Shown here piece after piece: positions 56,930 to 64,000 of a stretch of 64,000 nucleotides of DNA (positions are counted from its first letter, which is position 1; every line of letters starts with the position of its first letter). The DNA comes from Marinobacter sp. LA51 (lineage in GTDB: Bacteria; Pseudomonadota; Gammaproteobacteria; Pseudomonadales; Oleiphilaceae). The position numbers were made by a program, and so were the translations under genes. The stretch lies in contig NZ_AP028070.1 in the NCBI RefSeq assembly GCF_030297175.1, forward strand, positions 3,410,001 to 3,474,000, written 5' to 3'. The notes beneath the pieces were generated by a model. It was not told where the DNA came from. It searched no databases and saw only the letters and a list, made by a program, of their open reading frames with translations.

Positions 56930-58048
56930 TCAGGATCCCAGCAGGGATTTCGGGTCTGTGTATGGGTGCCCGGTTGCTTCCGCCACCTCCCTGTAGGTTA
57001 CCTTGCCACCGGACACATTGAGCCCGGCCAGCAAATGCGGATCGTCTTTCATGGCCTGCACCGCGCCTTTGTTCGCCAGCGCTGCCACGAACGGCAGGGT
57101 GACGTTATTGAGCGCCAGTGTTGAGGTGCGTGCCACGGCACCGGGCATATTGGCCACGCAGTAATGTACCACACCGTCGACCACGTACGTGGGGTCATCA
57201 TGGGTAGTTGCCTTGGACGTTTCGGTACACCCGCCCTGATCGATAGCCACATCAACAATAACGCTGCCTTCAGGCATCCGCTTGATCATGTCACGGGTCA
57301 CCAGCTTGGGTGCCGAGGCACCGGGAATGAGCACCCCGCCGATCACCAGATCCGACTCGGTAACCGCCTGATCCAGCGTCTGGGCTGTGGAAAAGAGCGT
57401 ACTGATGCGATTACCGTAGAGGTTATCAAGCATACGCAGCACATCCATATTCCGGTCCAATACAGTCACCTGAGCGCCCATGCCAACCGCCATGGCCAGT
57501 GCATTTTGACCAACGACACCACCGCCGATAATGGCGACCTTGGCGGGGCTGACACCGGGCACACCGCCCAGCAAGACACCGCGGCCACCCATGGCTTTTT
57601 CCAGACAATGAGCACCTGCCTGGATCGACATGCGGCCGGCCACTTCCGACATTGGCGCCAGCAAAGGCAACCGGCCGGTCCGATCCGTCACCGTTTCATA
57701 GGCGATGCAAGTGGCACCAGACTTCACCAGATCGTCGGTCTGCGCCTGGTCCGGCGCCAGGTGTAGATAGGTGAACAGGGTATGATCCGGCCGCAGCATC
57801 GCCCGTTCCACCGCCTGCGGTTCCTTGACCTTCACAATCAGCTCGGCCGCATCGAAAATCTCCTGCGCGGTATCCAGGATGCGAGCCCCCGCTTGCCGGT
57901 AATCCTCGTCGGTGAAACCGATGGCCGCACCAGCGTTAGTTTCCACATAGACTCTGTGTTCGTGGTTGCACAGTTCATGCACCGCGGCTGGCGTCATACC
58001 CACTCGGTACTCGTGGTTTTTGATTTCCTTCGGTACGCCAATTTTCAC
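56930..58048 (-). CDS. ald: Alanine dehydrogenase
   Basis: Reversible NAD-dependent deamination of L-alanine to pyruvate. The 372-residue protein starts KIGVPKEIKNHEYRVGMTPA, with a Rossmann domain at VAIIGGGVVGQNALAMAVGM and the GVHYCVANMPGAVARTSTLA stretch typical of Ald. The start is a GTG at 58048 with GGGGG upstream; the frame opens 153 nt earlier in the divergent gap. It is divergent from the dienelactone hydrolase gene (140 bp). Many bacteria regulate ald through an Lrp-type activator, but none is adjacent. Confidence 0.96.
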   Translation of the reverse strand: MKIGVPKEIKNHEYRVGMTPAAVHELCNHEHRVYVETNAGAAIGFTDEDYRQAGARILDTAQEIFDAAELIVKVKEPQAVERAMLRPDHTLFTYLHLAPDQAQTDDLVKSGATCIAYETVTDRTGRLPLLAPMSEVAGRMSIQAGAHCLEKAMGGRGVLLGGVPGVSPAKVAIIGGGVVGQNALAMAVGMGAQVTVLDRNMDVLRMLDNLYGNRISTLFSTAQTLDQAVTESDLVIGGVLIPGASAPKLVTRDMIKRMPEGSVIVDVAIDQGGCTETSKATTHDDPTYVVDGVVHYCVANMPGAVARTSTLALNNVTLPFVAALANKGAVQAMKDDPHLLAGLNVSGGKVTYREVAEATGHPYTDPKSLLGS

Positions 58049-58188
58049 TGTTAACCCCCAGAGTTTGTTCACACTCGATTGTACGTTGCTAAAGTGTAGT
58101 AGAAGGGTATTACCGAAACAGTCGCACTTAAGTCCAAGATGGCTACTGAGACCTAGCCAACACCACTGAGCCAAGGAGGCTCCTGACC

Positions 58189-59001
58189 ATGCGCCATCCA
58201 CTTAGCACGGCAGTTTTGACTGCTTTAACCTTTATGCTCATCCACACGCAGGCGGGGGCGGAGATGCACACGGAAACGATCGACTACAAGGTGGGCGACC
58301 AGACCTTTACCGGGTACCTTGCCTGGGATACCGAATACGGCCAGAAACGCCCCGGGGTTCTGTTGGTGCATGAATGGTGGGGCCATAACCAGTTTGTGCG
58401 CGAACAGGCAGAGCAGATTGCCGCAGCCGGCTACACCGCCTTCGCCCTGGACATGTACGGATCTGGCAAGCTGGCGCAGCACCCCGACACCGCCAAGCAG
58501 TTCATGCAGGAAGCCACAGGACAACCGGAACAGGTCAAAGCGCGGTTTGTCGCCGCCATGGAACTGTTGCAAAACCATGAGAGTGTCGACAGCAGCCGAA
58601 TTGCAGCACAGGGTTACTGCTTTGGCGGTGCCGTAGTGCTGAATATGGCCCGGCTGGGGCTGGATCTCGACGGTGTGGTCAGTTTCCACGGCTCTCTGGC
58701 CAGCCCAATCAAGGCTGAGCCTGGCCAGATCAAGGCACGGATACAGGTCTACACCGGCGGCGCCGATCCGTTCGTGCCCACCGAGCAGGTGGCTGGCCTG
58801 GTAACCGAAATGCAGCAGGCTGAGGCAGACCTGACCCTGGTCAGCTTCCCCGGCGTCCAGCACTCCTTTACCAACCCGGGCGCAGACGCCGTTGCCGACC
58901 AGTTTGACATGCCCCTGGGTTACAACGAATCGGCGGCGACCCGTTCCTGGCAAGGCACCATGGCTTTCTATCAGGAGATTTTTAACCAGCCATCCGACTA
59001 A
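58189..59001 (+). CDS. Secreted dienelactone hydrolase family protein
   Basis: Alpha/beta hydrolase of 270 residues with a signal peptide (1-24, ending QAGAE), so it is exported. The catalytic triad of the family is visible: C144 in GYCFGGAVVL, Asp in YTGGADPFVPTE, and His in SFPGVQHSFTNPGAD. The G-V-L-L-V-H-E-W-W-G oxyanion region is also present. AAGGAGG precedes the ATG. It is divergent from ald and followed by plsC with the stops overlapping by 4 bp. Chlorocatechol degradation seems unlikely given the export signal; the natural substrate is unknown. Confidence 0.9.
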   Translation: MRHPLSTAVLTALTFMLIHTQAGAEMHTETIDYKVGDQTFTGYLAWDTEYGQKRPGVLLVHEWWGHNQFVREQAEQIAAAGYTAFALDMYGSGKLAQHPDTAKQFMQEATGQPEQVKARFVAAMELLQNHESVDSSRIAAQGYCFGGAVVLNMARLGLDLDGVVSFHGSLASPIKAEPGQIKARIQVYTGGADPFVPTEQVAGLVTEMQQAEADLTLVSFPGVQHSFTNPGADAVADQFDMPLGYNESAATRSWQGTMAFYQEIFNQPSD

Positions 59002-59693
59002 AGGGCGCTGGCGATGGCGTCGCGCACCTGGCCCATCAATTTATCCAGGGGTACGTCGGCCGTTTCCACGGGCGGATGAATGACAATCTCGATCACGCCC
59101 GGACTGAAGTCGGCGCTACCCTTGGGCAGGCGATCGTGGGAACCCCGCACGGTCACCGGCAATATGGGCAATAGGCCATCCCGGGCAATGACAAACCCGC
59201 CTTTCTTGAACGGGAGCAGTTGGCCATCCCAGGACCGGGTTCCTTCCGGAAACATCAGAATGCCAGTGCCATCGGGCAACTGGGCAACACCCTGCTTGAT
59301 ACTCTCCAACGCAGCGCTGCCCTTGGATCGATCGATGAACAGGTTGCGGGAGGTTTCCAGCGCCAGACCAAACAGCGGCACCTTGCGCAGCTCCTTTTTG
59401 ATCACCCAGCGATACTGCAACCCCAGCGCCAGGACCAGTGCCGGAGGATCAAAGTAAGAGGCGTGGTTACTCAGAATGACGTAGCGCTGATGGGGCTGAA
59501 TATTTTCCAAGCCACGCACCTGCAATTGGATACCGCAAACCTTGAGCATGCCCCAAGCAAAAACCTGGGTTCCATGAAAGGCCGCATTTCCGCGTTTGCC
59601 GGTCAGGGCTGCGACAACGATGGGCAGAAATAATAGCAGTGTGAGCAGAATGGCCCAGAAGAAAATCCAGATAGTCTTGAGGGTCTTAAGCAT
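58998..59693 (-). CDS. plsC: 1-acyl-sn-glycerol-3-phosphate acyltransferase
   Basis: Adds the second acyl chain in phosphatidic acid synthesis. The 231-residue protein has a membrane segment near the N-terminus (10-30) and the acyltransferase motifs: H77-x4-D82 in SNHASYFDPP, NLFIDRSKG for glycerol-phosphate binding, and MFPEGTRSWDGQL. Its ribosome-binding site is poor. It overlaps the convergent hydrolase gene end by 4 bp. The cold-shock gene lies upstream with a terminator between. Confidence 0.93.
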   Translation of the reverse strand: MLKTLKTIWIFFWAILLTLLLFLPIVVAALTGKRGNAAFHGTQVFAWGMLKVCGIQLQVRGLENIQPHQRYVILSNHASYFDPPALVLALGLQYRWVIKKELRKVPLFGLALETSRNLFIDRSKGSAALESIKQGVAQLPDGTGILMFPEGTRSWDGQLLPFKKGGFVIARDGLLPILPVTVRGSHDRLPKGSADFSPGVIEIVIHPPVETADVPLDKLMGQVRDAIASAL

Positions 59694-59803
59694 GAAAGGG
59701 TCCTGAATTCCTCGATGTCCATTTTAACGAGCAACAGGGGCACTAAGATTACACAGCGGGAACAAAATCACAAAGCGGGTCAATATGACCGAATTTTAGG
59801 CAC

Positions 59804-59831
59804 AAAAAAAGGCAGCCTTAGCTGCCTTTTT
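59804..59831. terminator. Rho-independent terminator after the cold-shock gene
   Basis: A-run, GGCAGC-CTTA-GCTGCC hairpin (59811-59826) and T-run. It follows the csp stop by about 30 nt on the minus strand. Confidence 0.93.
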
Positions 59832-59856
59832 CTGTTAATGCCTGATCCGTAAAGGA

Positions 59857-60063
59857 TTACAGAGCAGTAACATTCTCCGCCTGAGGACCTTTCTGGCCCT
59901 GGGTAACGGTGAACTCAACCTGCTGGCCTTCTGCCAGGGTCTTGAAACCGCTGCCCTGAATTGCGCTGTAGTGAACGAATACGTCCGGGCCGCCTTCACG
60001 AGTAATAAAGCCAAAGCCTTTAGCTTCGTTGAAGAACTTAACAGTACCGGTAGTAGTAGACAT
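59857..60063 (-). CDS. Cold-shock protein (CspA family)
   Basis: Single-domain OB-fold RNA chaperone, 68 residues. RNP1 appears as [11 protein letters not shown] and RNP2 as DVFVHYSAI, with the [15 protein letters not shown] start. The start at 60063 (MSTTTGT) has a modest AGG upstream; a longer frame (60084) is less likely. The 259-bp gap before it, up to crcB, is AT-rich and holds no gene; such long leaders in csp genes often carry thermosensing structure, which I cannot prove here. The gene ends in a strong terminator. Confidence 0.95.
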   Translation of the reverse strand: MSTTTGTVKFFNEAKGFGFITREGGPDVFVHYSAIQGSGFKTLAEGQQVEFTVTQGQKGPQAENVTAL

Positions 60064-60322
60064 ACTTAAACTTCCTGAAATCAATCATTTAATCTGCCGC
60101 CGTACACCTCGTGGCGTAGGCTGGCGTTTACGGAAATACAGAACTCGCGGAATCAAAAACAGGACGGTCACTACTAACTGCGGAGGTACGTCTTATTCAT
60201 GAAATGCTTTACTGAATCTTTCCTACGCGAATAACTGTACTCTTGATTTTTTGAGTTGCCAAGTGGATTTTCAATAATTTAAGTAAGTAGTGGTACCCAC
60301 CCACAGGGCGCTCAATCGTTGG

Positions 60323-60703
60323 TCAACCGCGCACCAATCCAAAGCAGTAAATCCCGAATGCGGTCATCAGCAACGACCCCACCACATGGGCCAGAATGCC
60401 GGCCACCGCCATTCCCCACCGGCCCTGCTGCAGGGCCGCGAACATTTCCAGCGAGAAGGTCGAGAAGGTAGTCAACGCGCCGCAAAGACCAGTGATAGCA
60501 AACAAACGCCACTCCGGTGCCAGGGTACTGCCATGACTGAAATAGCCGATTAGCAAACCGATGAGCCAGCCGCCGCTGAGATTGGCCACCAGGGTGCCGT
60601 AGGGCACCGCATGGTAGGTGCTGTTGAGCCAGAGCCCCAGGCCCCACCTCAGGTTCGCACCGATAACGGCGCCGGCACTCACTGCCAGAACTGAAAGCCA
60701 CAT
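60323..60703 (-). CDS. crcB: Fluoride exporter CrcB/Fluc
   Basis: Dimeric fluoride channel that protects against fluoride. The 126-residue protein has four membrane segments and family marks: GANLRWGLGLWLN, GTLVANLSGGWLIGLLIGYF and GLCGALTTFSTFSLEMFAAL, including the sodium-binding TTFST loop. AGGAG precedes the ATG. It lies between csp and fadE on the same strand with a terminator upstream, so it is probably on its own. No convincing fluoride riboswitch was found in its 190-bp leader. Confidence 0.93.
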   Translation of the reverse strand: MWLSVLAVSAGAVIGANLRWGLGLWLNSTYHAVPYGTLVANLSGGWLIGLLIGYFSHGSTLAPEWRLFAITGLCGALTTFSTFSLEMFAALQQGRWGMAVAGILAHVVGSLLMTAFGIYCFGLVRG

Positions 60704-60830
60704 CCGCTCGGAATCTCCTCATTCGCTGAAATCGGCCACGCCACTGACGAACGACCTGTCCTGAGTATGCCGACAATCACCAGGCAAGTTAAGGCCTTGT
60801 TTGCCCTACAGACTTGAGGTCCGGCATAAA

Positions 60831-60857
60831 AAAGGGGCGCCTGTATGCGCCCCTTTT
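60831..60857 (-). terminator. Rho-independent terminator after fadE
   Basis: AAGGGGCGC-CTGTAT-GCGCCCCTT hairpin with T-run to the left, about 40 nt past the fadE stop on the minus strand. It separates fadE from crcB. Confidence 0.92.
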
Positions 60858-60897
60858 CATTTCAACTGTTCCGGCTAGTCCGGTTCAGCTGGCCCGG

Positions 60898-63348
60898 TCA
60901 GGCCGGGTTGTGGTCGATGACCGTTTCCTTGTTGCGGGCAAACGCATCAAACGGGAAATCGTCCACGGTCAGCATTTCCAGCACCACCGCTTCGTACTTC
61001 CGCATGAAGTCCGCTTCTTCCTGGGTAAACACGCCAGCTTCCAGCGCTGCTTCAAAACGCTCTTCCGGATGCAGGGCGGTCATTGGCAGCTCGCCCTTGG
61101 CGTAGGCCTTGGTGGCTTTGCGGTACAACTGCTCAGCCTTGTCGTAATCCTTCAGCAAGCCGTTGTACTGCGCCAGCGGATTTTCCACCGAACCTTCACC
61201 GTCCTCGGTCCAGACACCGGCAATCAGCTTGTTGCGGATTGGCGTGTCGGTGGAGATGGCCCGCGCCAACTTCCGGGACAGGTCATCGTGCGGTGCATCC
61301 CAACGGCGGCCCAGCGGCATGGTGATCGCGCGTAGAGCGAGAGCAACCGGGCGGCTCGGAAGGTTCTGCAGGAACTCATCGAGCGCGTTTTCGGTGCGGT
61401 ACAGCAGCAAGCCCAGGCTGTATTCCATCACCTCTTTCTCGCCCTCAACCGGCTGACCCTCGTGCCAGTTCTTCAGCACCATGGAGGCCAGGTAGAGGTT
61501 CGACAGCATGTCGCCGAGGCGTGCAGAGATCAGCTCGCGCATCTTCAATTCGCTGCCCAGCGTCGTCATGGCAGCATCGGCACACAGACCGAAGGCCGCA
61601 CTGAAGCGAGCCACTGCCTGGGCGTACCTGCGACTGGCACTGTCGAACGGTACGTCGGCCTTACCCAGACCCAGTGCCTGGGTAAAGGCTCGGGCGGCGT
61701 TGCCGAAGATCAGGCCGGCGTGACCGAAGAAGGCCTCGTCGAACGCCTGAATGTCATCGGCGTCCTTGGCCGCCAATTCTTTCAGCACGTATGGATGGCA
61801 GCGGATGGCACCCTGACCGAAGATCATCAGGCTGCGGGTCATGATGTTCGCGCCTTCAACGGTGATCGACACCGGCGAACCACTGAAGCCAATGCCGAGA
61901 TAGTTGCGCGGCCCCAGGGTGACGGTCTTGCCACCGTGCACGTCCATGGCGTCGGACAGGACACCACGCTGGAACTCAGTCAGGTGGTATTTCAGGATCG
62001 CTGACGGCACCGCCGGTTTTTCACCCCGATCAATCATGTTCGCGGTGTGGTTAACGGCGGCCTGAGAAATGTATGTCTTGCCCGCGATCCGGGCCAGCGG
62101 CTCCTGAACCCCTTCCATGTCGGCCACCGGAGTGTTGAACTGGCGCCGAATACGGGTAAAGCCACCAGCGGTACCCACCGAATAGGCGGCTGCGCCTGCG
62201 GCACCGGACGGCAAGGTGATGCAGCGTCCGACGGACAGGCACTCAACCAGCATACGCCAACCCTGGCCTGCCATTTCCTGGCCACCGATGATGTATTCCA
62301 GCGGGATGAATACGTCCTTGCCCTTGATAGGACCGTTCAGGAACGGCGTGCCGATCGGGCAATGCCGGCGGCCAATTTCCATGCCGTCGGTGTCACGGGG
62401 AATCAGGGCACAGGTAATGCCATAATCCTTCTGCTCGCCCAGAAGACCATCCGGATCGAACATGCGGAACGCCAGACCCACCACCGTGGCAATGGGCGCC
62501 AGGGTAATCCAGCGCTTCTCGAAATTGAGCTTGATGCCCACCACTTCCTTGCCATTGAACTCGCCCTTACAGACGATGCCGACATCCGGCAGCGACGTGG
62601 CATCCGATCCGGCGCGAGGGCCGGTCAGGCCGAAGCACGGAATCTCACGGCCATCGGCCAGCCGCGGCAGGTAATGGTTCTTCTGTTCGTCGGTGCCGTA
62701 CTTGAGCAGCAACTCGCCTGGGCCGAGGGAATTGGGCACCCCGACCGACACCATCAGCATTTCATTGGCGGCCAGTTTCTGCAGCACCGCAGTCTGGGCT
62801 TTCGCAGAAAACTCAAGACCGCCGTATTCCTTCGGAATGATCATGCCGAAGAACTTCTCTTTCTTCAGGAAGTCCCACAGCTCCTTCGGCAAATCGGCGC
62901 GCTCGACCGCCAGGTCCCAGGCATTGCACATGGAGATAGCCTGGGCGCACTGGTTGTCGACAAACGCCTGTTCCTCTTCACTCAATCCGGTGTGGCGGTT
63001 GATCAACAGGTTGTGCCAATCCGGCTGACCGGTGAACAGCTCGCCGTCCCAGCCGACGGTGCCCGCTTCCAGGGCGACCTTCTCAGTCTCTGACACTTTC
63101 GGCGCCACTTTCTTGAAGGTGGCGAAGACTTTCGGTGTCAGCCAGCTCTGCCGGAAGCCCGGCAGGCCTGCCGCAGCAGTGACACCTGCTCCGACAAACA
63201 AGATCAACGCCAGCCAACCGGAGGCGAAAATCCAGGAAAGCAGGCCGGTCACAACCATCACGCCAATAGCAGGCGTGGCACCAGATTCACGACGCATCAC
63301 GACCAGCAGGCCGGCCAACGCCACAACAAACAGAATGAAGGTCATCAT
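60898..63348 (-). CDS. fadE: Acyl-CoA dehydrogenase FadE
   Basis: First step of fatty acid beta-oxidation. The 816-residue size, with two N-terminal membrane segments (residues 1-65, FILFVVALAGLLVVM and SWIFASGWLALILFVGAG) and an acyl-CoA dehydrogenase core, matches the long FadE group. Core features: MSVGVPNSLGPGELLLKYGT, GLTGPRAGSDATSLPDVGIV and YLGIGFSGSPVSITVEGANI, followed by a C-terminal DUF1974-type extension. GAGAGAA precedes the ATG; two adjacent ATG codons are possible. The gene ends in a strong terminator. Regulation by a FadR/PsrA-type repressor is expected but no site is identified. Confidence 0.95.
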   Translation of the reverse strand: MMTFILFVVALAGLLVVMRRESGATPAIGVMVVTGLLSWIFASGWLALILFVGAGVTAAAGLPGFRQSWLTPKVFATFKKVAPKVSETEKVALEAGTVGWDGELFTGQPDWHNLLINRHTGLSEEEQAFVDNQCAQAISMCNAWDLAVERADLPKELWDFLKKEKFFGMIIPKEYGGLEFSAKAQTAVLQKLAANEMLMVSVGVPNSLGPGELLLKYGTDEQKNHYLPRLADGREIPCFGLTGPRAGSDATSLPDVGIVCKGEFNGKEVVGIKLNFEKRWITLAPIATVVGLAFRMFDPDGLLGEQKDYGITCALIPRDTDGMEIGRRHCPIGTPFLNGPIKGKDVFIPLEYIIGGQEMAGQGWRMLVECLSVGRCITLPSGAAGAAAYSVGTAGGFTRIRRQFNTPVADMEGVQEPLARIAGKTYISQAAVNHTANMIDRGEKPAVPSAILKYHLTEFQRGVLSDAMDVHGGKTVTLGPRNYLGIGFSGSPVSITVEGANIMTRSLMIFGQGAIRCHPYVLKELAAKDADDIQAFDEAFFGHAGLIFGNAARAFTQALGLGKADVPFDSASRRYAQAVARFSAAFGLCADAAMTTLGSELKMRELISARLGDMLSNLYLASMVLKNWHEGQPVEGEKEVMEYSLGLLLYRTENALDEFLQNLPSRPVALALRAITMPLGRRWDAPHDDLSRKLARAISTDTPIRNKLIAGVWTEDGEGSVENPLAQYNGLLKDYDKAEQLYRKATKAYAKGELPMTALHPEERFEAALEAGVFTQEEADFMRKYEAVVLEMLTVDDFPFDAFARNKETVIDHNPA

Positions 63349-63473
63349 AGGTTCTCTCAGTCATCCATGGTTCGTAACATACTAAGACGAAAGTAGGTAC
63401 GCCCACACTACAACATCAGATGAGCGCTTAACAGCGGTCGCAAATCAGTATGTTATCCCTGCCTCATACCAAA

Positions 63474-64000
63474 TCAGGAGGTAACGATCACCCGAATCCC
63501 CTCAAGCGCCAGACTGGCGCTGCCTATGGCATCCCGGGCGGCATTAAGCTGAGTGCGAAAATAATCGATTTCCTCATCCCTGATCGCCGGATTTACCGCC
63601 TTCAACGCCTCCAATCGACGGATTTCGGGCTCAAAACTGGCCTCTACCCGCTCCAGAGCCTGCTTTTTCAACGGCTCGAGATGGGGCTCCGACAGGCGCT
63701 CCGCATGATCGACCATGGTTTCAACCTGCGGCCGGATCTGCGGCACGATGGCCTGGGCGGTCCGGCGCCGGATGTTGGAGCTGAGCTTGTTCAACTGCTC
63801 ATGGGGCAATGCTTTTGACAACTCTTTGCCATTCACATCCACCAGCAGGCGCAGGGGCGAGACCGGCAGATAGCGCGACAGCTGCAACGATTCTGGCGCC
63901 GGGCAGTGCACGGTATACAGCGCTTCCATCAGCAGCGTGCCGGCCGGCAATGCCTTGACCGAGAGGTTGGCCAGGGCGGCCTTGCCCAGGCCGGAACTGG
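63474..64000 (-). CDS. rapA: RNA polymerase-associated protein RapA, C-terminal part
   Basis: The frame is open from the right edge to the stop at 63474, giving the last about 175 residues of a longer protein. The sequence RRLEALKAVNPAIRDEEIDY and the final GIRVIVTS match the C-terminus of RapA (HepA), a Swi2/Snf2 ATPase that recycles RNA polymerase; the E. coli version ends in the same way. The helicase core lies beyond the window. It is on the same strand as fadE, 125 nt upstream of it. Confidence 0.85.
   Translation of the reverse strand, partial: SSGLGKAALANLSVKALPAGTLLMEALYTVHCPAPESLQLSRYLPVSPLRLLVDVNGKELSKALPHEQLNKLSSNIRRRTAQAIVPQIRPQVETMVDHAERLSEPHLEPLKKQALERVEASFEPEIRRLEALKAVNPAIRDEEIDYFRTQLNAARDAIGSASLALEGIRVIVTS

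Noticed and set aside
60704..60840. Possible fluoride riboswitch before crcB
   Set aside because: The leader does not contain the expected conserved pseudoknot segments (such as the CUGAUGA-type stretch), only general hairpin potential.

Overview
The window is chromosomal DNA from a gammaproteobacterium. Gene content and order (radC–rpmB–rpmG, argB–algC–dut–coaBC, phoB–phoR after ubiA, rubredoxin with rubredoxin reductase, ppk–hemB, a polyphosphate and alkane/alcohol-type repertoire) point to Marinobacter or a close marine relative within the Pseudomonadales/Alteromonadales-like group. This placement is inferred from protein character, not from a database search. Coding density is high, codons are GC-rich, and no gap without a gene exceeds 300 bases. 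No rRNA, tRNA, CRISPR array, prophage, transposase or plasmid gene was seen.

Layout. 1-9 kb: a leftward run with arginine biosynthesis (argA, cut by the window edge, argE, argB), an unknown membrane-anchored protein, membrane-anchored AlgC, dUTPase and CoaBC. 9-13.5 kb: radC, ribosomal proteins L28 and L33, an endonuclease/exonuclease/phosphatase-fold protein, DsbA, cytochrome c4 and the YihA/EngB GTPase. 13.5-18.2 kb: a leftward five-gene operon for gluconate-type uptake and phosphorylation (TRAP transporter, gluconokinase, LacI-family repressor) with a perfect 20-bp GntR-type operator in its promoter. 18.4-23 kb: a TetR regulator divergent from an aldehyde dehydrogenase, a Tat lipoprotein and a GMC oxidoreductase, with a 16-bp palindrome between them. 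23-28.3 kb: coaD, a DUF945 protein, ppk1 and hemB. 28.3-36.8 kb: a lipase chaperone without an adjacent lipase, a SutA-like small protein, a TetR regulator with an AidB-type acyl-CoA dehydrogenase, a DUF503 protein, the PLP enzyme PanP, a small unknown protein and a PiT phosphate transporter. Two copies of an unusual repeat (53-nt conserved core inside locus-specific inverted arms) flank the DUF503–panP pair. 36.9-44 kb: a diguanylate cyclase, a flavodoxin, an EAL phosphodiesterase, TesB, rubredoxin reductase and rubredoxin. 43.8-52 kb: hpt, ubiC, ubiA, phoB–phoR with a Pho box, a response regulator, a lytic transglycosylase, a YdjM-type membrane protein and RsuA. 52-64 kb: a half-length asparaginase, PbpG, ilvD, a Yip1 protein, a GST, alanine dehydrogenase, a dienelactone hydrolase, PlsC, a cold-shock protein, CrcB, FadE and the C-terminus of RapA.

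Most genes are housekeeping. The parts most worth following are the arm-core-arm repeat, the aldehyde dehydrogenase/Tat lipoprotein/GMC operon (an alcohol or sugar dehydrogenase lacking its usual cytochrome subunit), the Sm-like tail on the unknown arginine-cluster protein, and the palindrome in the rubredoxin promoter. All functional calls are by eye from sequence motifs and remembered families.
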